Source of the DNA: Neolewinella marina
GTDB taxonomy: Bacteria > Bacteroidota > Bacteroidia > Chitinophagales > Saprospiraceae
DNA: 64,000 nt
Direction: 5' to 3'
Assembly (NCBI RefSeq): GCF_002631205.1
Contig: NZ_PDLO01000007.1
Location: 62,001 to 126,000 of the forward strand
The position numbers and the translations under genes were made by a program. The notes under the pieces were generated by a model, which did no database searches, had not been told where the DNA came from, and saw only the letters and a list, made by a program, of their open reading frames with translations. Position 1 is the first letter of the stretch. The number at the start of each line of letters is the position of its first letter. Positions 16,552-26,233 of this stretch are shown here, in pieces.

Positions 16552-17895
16552 ATGAAAGAAGATTTTCTGCACTACCTGTGGCGGCTGGCCCGATTTGACC
16601 TGCGGGACCTCACGACCACCACCGACGAACCCCTCACCATTCAGCAGTTCGGGGTATCCAACACCAACGCCGGCCCCGACTTCGACGACGCCCGCATCCG
16701 GATCGGCGGCCTGCAGTGGGCCGGCAAGGTCGAAATGCACCTGCGCAGCAGCGAATGGTACGACCACGGTCACGACCGGGATCCGGCTTATGACGGGGTG
16801 ATCCTCCACGTCGTACTGGAGGAGGACCGGCCCGTGTACCGCCGCGACGGCAGCCGGATCCCGTGTCTGGAATTGCGGCAGCGGATCCCGGCCGGGGTAC
16901 ACAACCGCTACTGGCGACTGCTGCACAACGAATACTGGGTGCCCTGCCAGACGCAGCTGGCGAGCGTCACGGCACCCGTCCGGGCCCTGTGGCTGCAGCG
17001 GATCCTGGCCGAACGCCTGACCCGGCGGTCGGCCGCCTTCGCCGCCCGGCTGGAGACGGAGGGGCGCGATTGGGAAGCGGCTTTCTATCTCACACTGGCC
17101 CGGGTGATGGGCGGCAAGGTGAACGGGGAAGCCATGGAGATGCTTGCCGCGTCCCTGCCCCTGCGCCTACTGCAGAAGCACAAACACAGTTTGCTGCAAC
17201 TGGAGGCCTTGCTGTTCGGCCAGTCGGGGCTGCTGCCCGAACCGGCGGCGGGGGAGGTGGCCTACGTGGGGCAGCTGCGGCGGGAATACCAGTTGCTGCG
17301 GACGAAGTACGAGTTGCAGCCCTTGCCCGCGACCGCCTGGCGGTTCCTCAGGATGCGGCCCAACAACTTTCCCACCGTGCGCATTGCCCAGTTGGCCTGT
17401 CTGTACCACCGCAGCGGACAACTGTTCGGCAAGGCCCTGGCGGCGGCCGATGTGCGCGAGCTGCGCAATATGTTCGTAGTCCACCTGAGCAACTACTGGC
17501 GCGACCATTACCGCTTCGGGCCGGTAGGGGAGCGGCGCCCGGCCCGGCTGGGCGAGGCGGCCGTCCGGTCCATCCTGATCAACGCCGTGGCTCCGGCCTA
17601 CTTCACCTACGGACAAATGCGCGGCGAGCAGCGGTTTCAGGACCGGGCCGTTGAATTGCTGGAGGAGTTGCCCGCGGAGTCTAACGCAGTGATCCGCCAG
17701 TGGAACAAGCTGGGGTGGCCGGCGGCCTCGGCCGCCGACAGCCAGGCGCTGCTCGAGCTCAAATCGGCCTACTGCGCGCCCACCCGCTGCACCTCCTGCG
17801 CGGTGGGCTGTGCCATCCTGAACCGGCCGGACGCCGAAGGAGCGCCCCTGCTCAGCCTGAACGAAGCGGCCCGGGCCTACCGGTTGGTAGGGTAG
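16552..17895 (+). CDS. DUF2851 family protein
   Basis: The 447-residue protein matches DUF2851, a Bacteroidota/Chlorobi family of unknown function. Typical segments are FLHYLWRLARFD at the N-terminus, NTNAGPDFDDARIRIGG, WAGKVEMHLRSSEWYDHGHD and VILHVVLEED, an arrangement reminiscent of a nuclease-like core with conserved H, D and E residues. The C-terminal CTSCAVGC is a conserved cysteine cluster that could bind metal. It is soluble and probably cytoplasmic. It has its own promoter with a palindromic operator, so its expression is probably regulated. mutS follows 36 bp downstream. Confidence 0.85.
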   Translation: MKEDFLHYLWRLARFDLRDLTTTTDEPLTIQQFGVSNTNAGPDFDDARIRIGGLQWAGKVEMHLRSSEWYDHGHDRDPAYDGVILHVVLEEDRPVYRRDGSRIPCLELRQRIPAGVHNRYWRLLHNEYWVPCQTQLASVTAPVRALWLQRILAERLTRRSAAFAARLETEGRDWEAAFYLTLARVMGGKVNGEAMEMLAASLPLRLLQKHKHSLLQLEALLFGQSGLLPEPAAGEVAYVGQLRREYQLLRTKYELQPLPATAWRFLRMRPNNFPTVRIAQLACLYHRSGQLFGKALAAADVRELRNMFVVHLSNYWRDHYRFGPVGERRPARLGEAAVRSILINAVAPAYFTYGQMRGEQRFQDRAVELLEELPAESNAVIRQWNKLGWPAASAADSQALLELKSAYCAPTRCTSCAVGCAILNRPDAEGAPLLSLNEAARAYRLVG

Positions 17896-17931
17896 GATTG
17901 TTACCTTCGCCCTCCCGAAAACCCCTATCCC

Positions 17932-20601
17932 GTGGCCAACAGCAAGTCGAAAAAAGTCACCCCCTTGATGGCGCAGTACAACAAGGTGAAGGCCAAGCAC
18001 CCCGAGGCCTTGCTGTTGTTCCGCGTGGGTGATTTCTACGAAACCTTTGGCGAGGACGCGGTGAAGGCCGCCCAGGTGCTGGGCATCACCCTGACCAGCC
18101 GGAACAATGGCGGCAGCGACGTGGAGCTGGCCGGCTTTCCCTACCACAGTGTGGATATGTACCTGCCCCGGTTGGTAAGGGCCGGCTACCGGGTGGCGAT
18201 CTGCGAGCAGCTGGAAAAGCCCTCCAAGGACAAAAAGATCGTCAAGCGGGGGGTCACCGAGATCGTAACCCCGGGCCTGGCCGTCGACGACCAGCTGCTC
18301 GAGCACAAGGCCAACAACTTCCTGGCCAGCGTAGTGCTGGGCCGGGGGCGGCGCGACGCCTGCGGCCTGAGCTTGCTCGACCTCAGCACCGGCGAATTCC
18401 TCGTGGCGGAGGGGGGCTCCGACTACATCGACAAGCTGCTGCAGAGCTTCCAGCCCAAGGAAGTGCTGGTGGGCAAGGACCGCCGCAAGGAGTTCGAGCA
18501 GGTTTTCGGCGACCGCTTTTACCTCTCGCCCCTCGACGAGTGGGTGTACACCACCGACTACACCACCGAAAAGCTGCTCAAGCAGTTTCAGGCCGCCAGC
18601 CTGAAGGGCTTCGGAATCGAGGAACTGGAGCGGGCCAGGATGGCGGCCGGCGCGACCCTGCATTACCTGGAAACCACCGAGAACCGTAACCTCCGGCACA
18701 TCAGCCGGATCGGGCGGCTGGCCAACGACCGCTACGTCTGGCTGGACCGCTTCACCATCCGGAACCTGGAACTCATCTACAGCCCCCACGACCACGGGGT
18801 ATCGTTGGTCGACATCATCGACCGGACGGTCACCCCCATGGGTGGCCGCCTCCTCCGCAAATGGGTAGTGCTGCCGCTGAGGGATATCGACGCCATCCGC
18901 CAGCGTCACCAGGCGGTGCGCACTTTCGTACAGTCGCCCCCCCTGTTGCAGGACCTCGACACCTCCCTCAAGCAGATCGGCGATGTGGAGCGCCTCATCT
19001 CCAAGGTGCCCCTGGGCAAGGTGAACCCCCGGGAAATCCGCGCCCTGAGCCGGGCCCTCTGCGCCATGGAGCCCATCCGCGACCTGCTCCTCGATTCCGG
19101 CAGCGACGTGCTGGCCAACCTGGCCTCCCAGTTGGATCCCCTGCCGGACGTCTGCGCGGCCATCGACCGCCAGCTGCGGGAGGACCCGCCCGTCAACCTG
19201 AGCAAGGGGGGCGTCATCGCCGATGGCTACGATGAGCTGCTCGACGAACTCCGCGACGTCACCCGTAACGGAAAGAGCCGGCTTGCCGCCATCCAGCAGC
19301 GGGAAAGCGAACGCACGGGCATCAGCAGCTTGAAGATCGGCTTCAATAACGTCTTCGGCTACTACCTGGAAGTGACCAACAAGTACAAGAAGGTGGTGCC
19401 TGCGGAATGGACCCGCAAGCAGACCCTGACCAACGCCGAGCGGTACATCACCCAGGAGCTCAAGGAGCTGGAAGACAAGATCCTCCACGCCGAGGAGAAA
19501 ATCCTGCTCCGCGAAGAAGAACTCTACGCCGAACTGGTGGCCTGGCTGCACGACTACATCGCCCCCGTACAGCGCAACGCCGGGATACTGGCGCGGGTGG
19601 ATTGCCTGCTGGGCTTCGCCAAGGCGGCCAACCGCGACCGCTACGTCGAGCCCGAAATGCACGAGGAGCGCGACCTAGACATCGAGGAGGGGCGCCACGC
19701 CGTCATCGAGCGACAATTGGCCGTGGGCGAGCAGTATGTCCCGAACGACGTGCGCCTGGACCCCGACGACCAGCAGATCATCATGATCACGGGACCGAAC
19801 ATGGCGGGTAAATCGGCCCTGCTGCGGCAGACGGCCCTGATCTGCCTGCTGGCACAGATGGGAAGTTTTGTGCCGGCAAAACGGGCACGCCTGGGCATCG
19901 TGGACCGCGTCTTCACCCGGGTGGGAGCCAGTGACAACATCAGCAGCGGGGAATCGACCTTCATGGTGGAGATGAACGAGACGGCCTCCATCATGAACAA
20001 CATCACGGACCGCAGCCTCATCCTGCTCGACGAGATCGGCCGGGGGACGAGCACCTTCGACGGCATCAGCATCGCCTGGGCCATCGCCGAATACCTTCAC
20101 AACAACGGGAGGGCCCGCCCCAAGGTGTTGTTTGCTACCCACTACCACGAGCTCAACGAGCTGGCCGACAGCTTGCCGCGCATCCACAACTACTCCATCG
20201 CCATCAAGGAGCACGGCAACCGGATCATCTTCTTGCGCAAACTCGTGCCGGGTGGCAGCCAGCACAGCTTCGGTATCCACGTTGCCCGGATGGCGGGCAT
20301 GCCCGCGGAGATCGTTGCCCGGGCTTCCAACATCCTCACCCAGCTGGAACAACAGCACATCACCGAGGAGGTGGGGCAGCCGGCGGAGGCCACCGCCGCC
20401 GCGGGACAACCCGCCGCCCCCCGGGTGGCCCCCGGAACCCTGAGCGCCGAAGCCCTGCAACTGAGCATCTTCGAAACCGCCGATCCTACGGCCGGGCGGT
20501 TGCGGGAGATGCTCGAGCAGGTGAGCATCAACAACATGACGCCCATTGAGTGCATGATGAAGCTGCAGGAGCTGAAGGAGGTGGTCAGCCGCGCCGACTA
20601 G
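17932..20601 (+). CDS. mutS: DNA mismatch repair protein MutS
   Basis: The 889-residue product starts at a GTG at 17932. The mismatch-reading motif is F35-Y-E37 in RVGDFYETFGEDA. The connector, lever and clamp domains follow, and the ATPase has Walker A GPNMAGKS at about 621-628, LLDEIGRGTSTFDG as Walker B and signature, and ATHYHELNEL. The C-terminal QLSIF fits a sliding-clamp-binding motif. It recognises base mismatches and small loops and recruits MutL. No mutL lies nearby. A TACCTTCG box (17902-17909), 22 nt before the GTG, is the likely -7 element. Confidence 0.97.
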   Translation: MANSKSKKVTPLMAQYNKVKAKHPEALLLFRVGDFYETFGEDAVKAAQVLGITLTSRNNGGSDVELAGFPYHSVDMYLPRLVRAGYRVAICEQLEKPSKDKKIVKRGVTEIVTPGLAVDDQLLEHKANNFLASVVLGRGRRDACGLSLLDLSTGEFLVAEGGSDYIDKLLQSFQPKEVLVGKDRRKEFEQVFGDRFYLSPLDEWVYTTDYTTEKLLKQFQAASLKGFGIEELERARMAAGATLHYLETTENRNLRHISRIGRLANDRYVWLDRFTIRNLELIYSPHDHGVSLVDIIDRTVTPMGGRLLRKWVVLPLRDIDAIRQRHQAVRTFVQSPPLLQDLDTSLKQIGDVERLISKVPLGKVNPREIRALSRALCAMEPIRDLLLDSGSDVLANLASQLDPLPDVCAAIDRQLREDPPVNLSKGGVIADGYDELLDELRDVTRNGKSRLAAIQQRESERTGISSLKIGFNNVFGYYLEVTNKYKKVVPAEWTRKQTLTNAERYITQELKELEDKILHAEEKILLREEELYAELVAWLHDYIAPVQRNAGILARVDCLLGFAKAANRDRYVEPEMHEERDLDIEEGRHAVIERQLAVGEQYVPNDVRLDPDDQQIIMITGPNMAGKSALLRQTALICLLAQMGSFVPAKRARLGIVDRVFTRVGASDNISSGESTFMVEMNETASIMNNITDRSLILLDEIGRGTSTFDGISIAWAIAEYLHNNGRARPKVLFATHYHELNELADSLPRIHNYSIAIKEHGNRIIFLRKLVPGGSQHSFGIHVARMAGMPAEIVARASNILTQLEQQHITEEVGQPAEATAAAGQPAAPRVAPGTLSAEALQLSIFETADPTAGRLREMLEQVSINNMTPIECMMKLQELKEVVSRAD

Positions 20602-20640
20602 GCCAGCAAACAAACTGCCGGTGGGCGGGCTTGTGAGGGT

Positions 20641-22086
20641 ATGGCAAACTATACCCACGACCTGATCGTGATCGGTGCCGGCTCTGGCGGGCTCGGGGCG
20701 GCCGGCTTCGGCGGCGCGATCGGCCTGCAGGTCGCCCTCATCGACAAAACCAGTACCGACTACGGCGGAGAATGCCTGAACTCCGGCTGTGTACCCAGCA
20801 AGGCCCTGCTCCACGTGGCGGCCCAGTTCGCCGGGGCCCGGGAAGCGACCCGGTTTGGGCTCAAAATCGAGGGTAAGGCCGACTTCGGCCGGGTGATGGC
20901 CTACATCCGCGAGCGGCAGGACATCATCCGCGAGCGGGAGTCCCCCGATTACCTCCAGCGGGAATACGGTCTGGAGTGCATTGTGGGCGAAGCCATGCTC
21001 ACCGGCCGCCGGGAGGTAACCGTGAACGGCCGGAAGCTTACCGCCCCCCGCATCATCCTGGCTACCGGCTCACGGCCCCGTCACCTGGAGGTGCCCGGCG
21101 CCGAAGCGGTAACCCAATACGACAATGAGCGGCTGTTCTGGGAACTGGATGAGCTGCCCGATCACCTGGTGGTCGTCGGTGGCGGGCCCAACGCCTGCGA
21201 AATGGCCCAGGCCTTCCGCCGGCTGGGCAGCAAGGTTACCCTGCTGAACCGCGGCGAACGCCTGCTACAGAACGACCCGCCCGCCGCGGCCGCCGTGCTC
21301 GAACAAAGGCTGTTGGCCGAAGGGGTGGACATTCGTCACCACACGGAGGTGAGCCGCTTCACCGACGCACATACGGCCATGCTTACCCGGGGCGGGCTTG
21401 CCGAGGGGAGCCTCGGTTTCAGTCACCTGGCCGTGGCCATCGGCCGTCACGTCCGCACTTCCGGCCTGGGGCTGGAGCTCGCCGGGGTACACGTCAAGGA
21501 CGGCAAGATCATCACCGACGAATACTACCGCACCACCAATCCGGCCATCTTCACGGTGGGCGACGCCTACGGGCGGGAGATGTTCAGCCACGGCGCCGAG
21601 AAGCACAACACGGAGCTGTGGACCAACCTGCTGAGTCCCGTCGACCGCAAGCACAAGCTCAACAACTTCAGTTGGGTAACCTTCACCGATCCCGAGGTGG
21701 CCACCTTCGGCCTCACCCCCCAACAGCTGGTGGCCCGGGGAACGGAATACGAAACCGTGGAGCAGTCGCTGGAGCACGACGACCGCGCCGTGGCCGCCGA
21801 CTACCGGGAAGGGGTGCTGATCCTCTACCTCAGCCGCCCCGCCTTCGGGAGCGGCAAGGTGCTGGGCGGCACCCTGGTAGCCCCCGCCGCGGGGGAGATG
21901 ATCCAGGAACTGCTGCTGCTCCACCAGCTGGACCTCGATTACGACAAGCTCACGAACAAAATTTATCCTTACCCGGTAGGAAGTCGCATCAACCAGAAGC
22001 CCGCCCGCGACCGGGCCCAGCAGCGACTGCTCTCCAAGTGGACCAAAAAAGCCCTGCAGCTGGCCTACCGGCTGCAAAACCGATAA
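20641..22086 (+). CDS. FAD-dependent pyridine nucleotide-disulfide oxidoreductase (MerA/lipoamide dehydrogenase-like)
   Basis: The 481-residue enzyme has an N-terminal FAD site (VIGAGSGGLGAAGF), the redox-active disulfide in GGECLNSGCVPSK (CxxxxC), a central NAD(P)H-binding fold (VVVGGGPNACEMA), the second FAD motif (AIFTVGDAYG) and a dimerisation domain. The usual C-terminal H-P-T-x-S-E catalytic pair of lipoamide dehydrogenase and glutathione reductase is replaced by IYPYPVGSRINQ, so it is not a normal member of those groups; it also lacks the C-terminal cysteine pair of mercuric reductase. It is probably a cytoplasmic NAD(P)H oxidoreductase of unknown partner. It ends 5 bp before treZ, suggesting co-transcription. 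Confidence 0.85.
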   Translation: MANYTHDLIVIGAGSGGLGAAGFGGAIGLQVALIDKTSTDYGGECLNSGCVPSKALLHVAAQFAGAREATRFGLKIEGKADFGRVMAYIRERQDIIRERESPDYLQREYGLECIVGEAMLTGRREVTVNGRKLTAPRIILATGSRPRHLEVPGAEAVTQYDNERLFWELDELPDHLVVVGGGPNACEMAQAFRRLGSKVTLLNRGERLLQNDPPAAAAVLEQRLLAEGVDIRHHTEVSRFTDAHTAMLTRGGLAEGSLGFSHLAVAIGRHVRTSGLGLELAGVHVKDGKIITDEYYRTTNPAIFTVGDAYGREMFSHGAEKHNTELWTNLLSPVDRKHKLNNFSWVTFTDPEVATFGLTPQQLVARGTEYETVEQSLEHDDRAVAADYREGVLILYLSRPAFGSGKVLGGTLVAPAAGEMIQELLLLHQLDLDYDKLTNKIYPYPVGSRINQKPARDRAQQRLLSKWTKKALQLAYRLQNR

Positions 22087-22091
22087 ACCCC

Positions 22092-23852
22092 ATGAACGAC
22101 ACTTTTCCCTACCTCCCCCTGGGGCCCCTATCCGCGGAGCCGGACGGAAACCGACGCTTCCGCGTCTGGGCACCACTGCCCAAAAGCCTCGACCTCGTCC
22201 TCCTTACCGATGACGACCAGACGCTCCACCGCATGCAGCCGGAAGGGAACGGCTACCTGATCTCCGAGCCCGTGGCGGCACCGGCCGGCACGCGGTACGG
22301 CTTTTACCTGAACGGCAAACGCGACAAGCTCTACCCCGATCCCGCCAGCCGCTACCAGCCGTCGGGGGTACACGGGGAAAGTGAAGTCATTGACCTGCCC
22401 CCGGTCGCCGACGAGGACTGGTCGGGCAAACCCCTCCACGAAGCCGTCATCTACGAACTCCACGTAGGCACCTTCACAGAGGCCGGCACCTTCGCCGCCG
22501 CCGAGGAGCGGCTGGATTACCTCCGCGACCTCGGCGTGACCATGCTCGAGATCATGCCCCTCAACCAGACCAGTGGCGAACGCAACTGGGGCTACGACGG
22601 GGTGCTACCCTCCGCCCTCTTCCAGGCCTACGGCCGGCCGGAGGATTTCCACCGCTTCATCCGGGCCGCCCACGAACGCGGCATCGCCGTCATCGTCGAT
22701 GTGATCTACAACCACCTCGGGCCGGAAGGCAACTACCTGCCCAGTTTCTTTCCCGTCTTTACCGAAAAGCACCACACCCCCTGGGGGGCGGCCATCAACT
22801 TCGACGACGCCCACGCCGACGGGGTGCGCAACTACTGGCTGGAGAACGTCCGGTTGTGGCTGGAAACCTACGGGGCGGATGGCCTGCGCATCGACGCCGT
22901 CCACGCCATCAAGGATTACTCCGCCAATCATTTCCTGGAAGAAGTATCGGCCCTCGCAGACCGCATTGGCAAGGCGCAGGGGCGCACCATCGTCACCATC
23001 GCGGAATGCGACCTGAACGCCCCCCGCTACCTCCAGTCCCGCAAGCGGGGCGGCTACGGCATGTCCGGACAGTGGGTCGACGAGTTCCACCACGCCATGC
23101 ACGCCCTGCTTACCGGGGAGGTACGTGGCTACTACGAGGATTTCGGAGAGGTAGAGCAGCTGGCCCGTGCCCTGAAGGATGGCTACGTGTATACCGGACA
23201 GTATTCCCCCCACCGCAAGCGCAATTTCGGCCGCAAACCGGGCCCCGGGATCACCCCCGCCCAGATGGTGGTGTTCCTGCAGAACCACGACCAGGTCGGT
23301 AACCGCATGGAGGGCGACCGTCTGCTGGGTGGAATAGGAGTCGATAAGTACCTCCTGGGGGCTGGTACCTACCTGCTGTCGCCCTTTACGCCGCTGATCT
23401 TTATGGGGGAGGAGTACGGTGAGGAAAACCCCTTTCCCTACTTCGTCCATCACGGTGAGGAGGCACTGATCAAGGCCGTACGGGAGGGGCGGGCCCGCGA
23501 GTTTGCCGCCTTTCAGACCGAGGGGCACCACGTGCCCGATCCCCAAGCGGAAGAAACCTTCCGATCCGCCAAACTCAGCTGGAAACAGGACGACCGCATT
23601 CTGGAATTCTACCGGAGGGCCCTGCACCTGCGCTCCGCCGCCCCGGCCTTTGCGGACATCTCCGTGGACCAGTCCGGCCCCCTCATCACCTGGAGCATCC
23701 GCGGCGGCAAATACACCGCCTGCGGCAACTACGGCGACGAAGCCCTGACCATCGAGGTCGACGCCGACGAACTCTTGCTGGCCTCCAACGGGGCCACCCT
23801 GGAAAACAACCTGCTGCAACTCCCCGCCTGGGGGTTTGCCGCCATCGCATAA
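22092..23852 (+). CDS. treZ: Malto-oligosyltrehalose trehalohydrolase
   Basis: The 586-residue protein starts at the ATG 5 bp after the preceding stop; the same frame is open further upstream but lies inside the oxidoreductase gene. It has an N-terminal carbohydrate-binding module (NRRFRVWAPLPKSLDLVL) and a GH13 barrel. YELHVGTF and the nucleophile-bearing GLRIDAVHAI (about residue 267), the acid/base glutamate in TIAECDLN (about 304) and the transition-state aspartate in LQNHDQVGNR (about 399) are all present. It releases free trehalose from the maltooligosyl-trehalose made by TreY, encoded 7 bp downstream. Trehalose serves as a compatible solute or carbon store. Confidence 0.95.
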   Translation: MNDTFPYLPLGPLSAEPDGNRRFRVWAPLPKSLDLVLLTDDDQTLHRMQPEGNGYLISEPVAAPAGTRYGFYLNGKRDKLYPDPASRYQPSGVHGESEVIDLPPVADEDWSGKPLHEAVIYELHVGTFTEAGTFAAAEERLDYLRDLGVTMLEIMPLNQTSGERNWGYDGVLPSALFQAYGRPEDFHRFIRAAHERGIAVIVDVIYNHLGPEGNYLPSFFPVFTEKHHTPWGAAINFDDAHADGVRNYWLENVRLWLETYGADGLRIDAVHAIKDYSANHFLEEVSALADRIGKAQGRTIVTIAECDLNAPRYLQSRKRGGYGMSGQWVDEFHHAMHALLTGEVRGYYEDFGEVEQLARALKDGYVYTGQYSPHRKRNFGRKPGPGITPAQMVVFLQNHDQVGNRMEGDRLLGGIGVDKYLLGAGTYLLSPFTPLIFMGEEYGEENPFPYFVHHGEEALIKAVREGRAREFAAFQTEGHHVPDPQAEETFRSAKLSWKQDDRILEFYRRALHLRSAAPAFADISVDQSGPLITWSIRGGKYTACGNYGDEALTIEVDADELLLASNGATLENNLLQLPAWGFAAIA

Positions 23853-23859
23853 GCCCATC

Positions 23860-26136
23860 ATGACCACCTACCGCATTCAATTTCACGCCGGTTTCACCGT
23901 CGCCGACCTGATCGATATCCTCGATTACCTCCAGGACCTCGGCATCGACACCGTCTACGGCAGCCCGGTACTGACGGCCACCACCGGCAGCACCCACGGC
24001 TACGACGTCACCGACCCCGAACACCTTAACCCCGAAATTACCACCGAAGCCGAGTGGGAGCGGCTGCACGCCGAACTGAGCCGCCGGGGCATGTCCTACA
24101 TGCAGGACATCGTGCCCAACCATACGGCCCTGACCCACGAGAACGTCTGGTTCAAGACGGTGATCGGGGCGGGGCGCGAGGGGCGCTACGCCGGCCACTT
24201 CGACATCGACTGGGACCACCCCCGCATGCCCGGCCGCATGATGCTGCCCGTACTGGGCGAGGAACCGGAAGCGGCCGCGGAGGCCGGTCAGATCACCCAC
24301 TACCGCGGCGGCGTGAAGGTATACGAAGACCATTGGGAAGGACCGGAGGCGGACCGGGAGCAGCCGGCGAACGGCGAACTGCCCGTCCAGCCCGTCCACT
24401 GGCAACGGGTAAACGACTTCATCAACTACCGTCGGTTCTTCACGGTCAACCAGCTGATCGGGATGCGGACGGAAGAGGAGGCGGTGTACGAGGACCTGCA
24501 CCGGCGCACTTTCGCCGACGTCCGCGCCGGCCGCATCCACCACCTGCGCGTCGATCACGTGGACGGACTGCTGGATCCCACCACCTACCTGCAGCGGCTG
24601 CGCAAGTCGGTAGGGCCCGAGATCGGCATTTACGTGGAAAAGATCCTGGAGCCCGGAGAGCAATTGCCGGAAGACTGGCCCGTGCAGGGCACCACCGGCT
24701 ACGACTTCCTGGCCGCGGTAAACCGGCTGTTGACCGACGACGAGACCGGCAGCAGCTTTAGCGACCTCTACGAGGAACTCACCGGTGAGCCCCTGCCCAG
24801 CTACCCCGAACTGGTATTCCGCAACAAGCTGATGCTGGTGAGGGAACACTTCAGCGGGGAGCTGGATAATCTGGTCCGCCGCTGGTCCCCCCTGCTCACC
24901 GACGAGTTGCGGCAGGACTTCCGGGAAACCCTGGCCCACTGGTTGGCGGCCTTCCCCGTTTACCGGATCTATCCCCACGGCGGGCGGCTCACCGACCACG
25001 AACTGGCCGTATGCATGGAAGCCACCACGGCGGTGACCCTCTATGCCCCGGAGCGGGGGCGGGCGGTACTCACGTGGGTAAACTGGCTGGCCCACCAGGA
25101 ATTCAGCGGACAGTCTCTGGAGTACCTCCAGCGCACCCAGCAACTCAGCGGGCCCCTGATGGCCAAGGGGGTGGAGGATACCACCTTCTACCAGTTCTGG
25201 CGGCAGGCCCACCTGAACGAAGTAGGCAGCTCGGCCGATCCCAACGACCGGCTACCGGTGCGCGAATTTCACGCCTTCATCCGCGAGCGAGCGGCCAGCA
25301 GCATGAACGCCACGGCCACCCACGATACGAAACGCGGGGAGGACGGACGGGCTTTCCTCCAGGCCCTGACCTTTTACCCGGGGGAGTGGCGGTCCTTCGT
25401 AACCCTGGCCCGGGAGAAGCTGGACATGGGCCCGGTACGGCCCCGCGGATTCTACCTCGTGCTGCAGAGCCTCGTAGCGGGTTATCCCCTCCACCATTCC
25501 CCGGAGGAGGCCGACCTGCGGGAACGGCTGCACCGCTACCTGGAAAAGGCCATCCGGGAAGGAAAGGAGATGAGCGACTGGGCCGAACCCAACGAGGAGT
25601 ACGAGACGGGGCTGAAAGACCTGGCCGACCAGCTGCTCGACGATAGCGACCTGCGGACCCACCTCGAGAACCTGCTCAAGACGATCTGGCCGCAGACGCG
25701 CCACAACAGCTTCGCCCAGGTGATCCTGAAGTGTACCGCCCCGGGCCACCCGGACGTCTACCAGGGCACCGAGGGCTGGGACCTCAGCTTCGTGGATCCC
25801 GACAACCGCCGCCCGGTAGACTACGCCGAGCGCGTAAGCTGGCTGGAGGGCACTCCGGGCGACAAATACGCCCCCGCCCAGAAGGCCCAGTTGCTGCGGG
25901 CACTGCTGCACCTGCGGCGCGACCACCCCGGCTTCTTCCGCGACGCCACCTACGAGCCCCTGTCGGAAGGGGACTCGGTACTGGCCTTCCGCCGGGTACA
26001 CCGGGGGCAGCAGCTGGTAGTGAAGATCGCCAAGCGGGCGGGTACGCGGGTGGAACGCCCCGGGGAAGCCGGCCTGCACCGGGTAGTCAACGATGAGTTC
26101 GGCGAAGGCCTCGGCGTCTGGTTCGGGGAGCCGTGA
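23860..26136 (+). CDS. treY: Malto-oligosyltrehalose synthase
   Basis: The 758-residue protein starts at MTTYRIQFHAGF, 7 bp after treZ; an upstream TTG in frame lies inside treZ. TreY isomerises the reducing-end glucose of maltodextrin from alpha-1,4 to alpha,alpha-1,1. Characteristic segments are YGSPVLTATTGSTHGYDVTD, MQDIVPNHTAL, LRVDHVDGLLDP (nucleophile about residue 230), YVEKILEPGEQLPEDW (acid/base about 259), GTTGYDFL, and NATATHDTKRGED (about 488). With TreZ it forms the TreY-TreZ trehalose pathway. The debranching enzyme TreX is not in the window, so glycogen breakdown must be supplied elsewhere. Confidence 0.96.
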   Translation: MTTYRIQFHAGFTVADLIDILDYLQDLGIDTVYGSPVLTATTGSTHGYDVTDPEHLNPEITTEAEWERLHAELSRRGMSYMQDIVPNHTALTHENVWFKTVIGAGREGRYAGHFDIDWDHPRMPGRMMLPVLGEEPEAAAEAGQITHYRGGVKVYEDHWEGPEADREQPANGELPVQPVHWQRVNDFINYRRFFTVNQLIGMRTEEEAVYEDLHRRTFADVRAGRIHHLRVDHVDGLLDPTTYLQRLRKSVGPEIGIYVEKILEPGEQLPEDWPVQGTTGYDFLAAVNRLLTDDETGSSFSDLYEELTGEPLPSYPELVFRNKLMLVREHFSGELDNLVRRWSPLLTDELRQDFRETLAHWLAAFPVYRIYPHGGRLTDHELAVCMEATTAVTLYAPERGRAVLTWVNWLAHQEFSGQSLEYLQRTQQLSGPLMAKGVEDTTFYQFWRQAHLNEVGSSADPNDRLPVREFHAFIRERAASSMNATATHDTKRGEDGRAFLQALTFYPGEWRSFVTLAREKLDMGPVRPRGFYLVLQSLVAGYPLHHSPEEADLRERLHRYLEKAIREGKEMSDWAEPNEEYETGLKDLADQLLDDSDLRTHLENLLKTIWPQTRHNSFAQVILKCTAPGHPDVYQGTEGWDLSFVDPDNRRPVDYAERVSWLEGTPGDKYAPAQKAQLLRALLHLRRDHPGFFRDATYEPLSEGDSVLAFRRVHRGQQLVVKIAKRAGTRVERPGEAGLHRVVNDEFGEGLGVWFGEP

Positions 26137-26187
26137 CCCCTGTGGCCGGGCCGTGGATTAAGGGAGTATTAACGCATCGCACACAAT

Positions 26188-26201
26188 TCCCCCGGGGGAA
26201 A
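26188..26201. other. Perfect palindrome before the outer-membrane protein gene
   Basis: TTCCCCCGGGGGAA is a 14-bp perfect palindrome lying 33 bp before the ATG of the beta-barrel gene, within a 97-bp intergenic gap. It could be an operator; no promoter boxes could be assigned with confidence. Confidence 0.3.
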
Positions 26202-26233
26202 TTGCGCTTTATCGCTAACCAAATCAACCTGAA

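Noticed and set aside
21618-22091. Upstream extension of treZ
   Set aside because: It lies inside the oxidoreductase gene in another frame; the ATG at 22092 gives the full family length.
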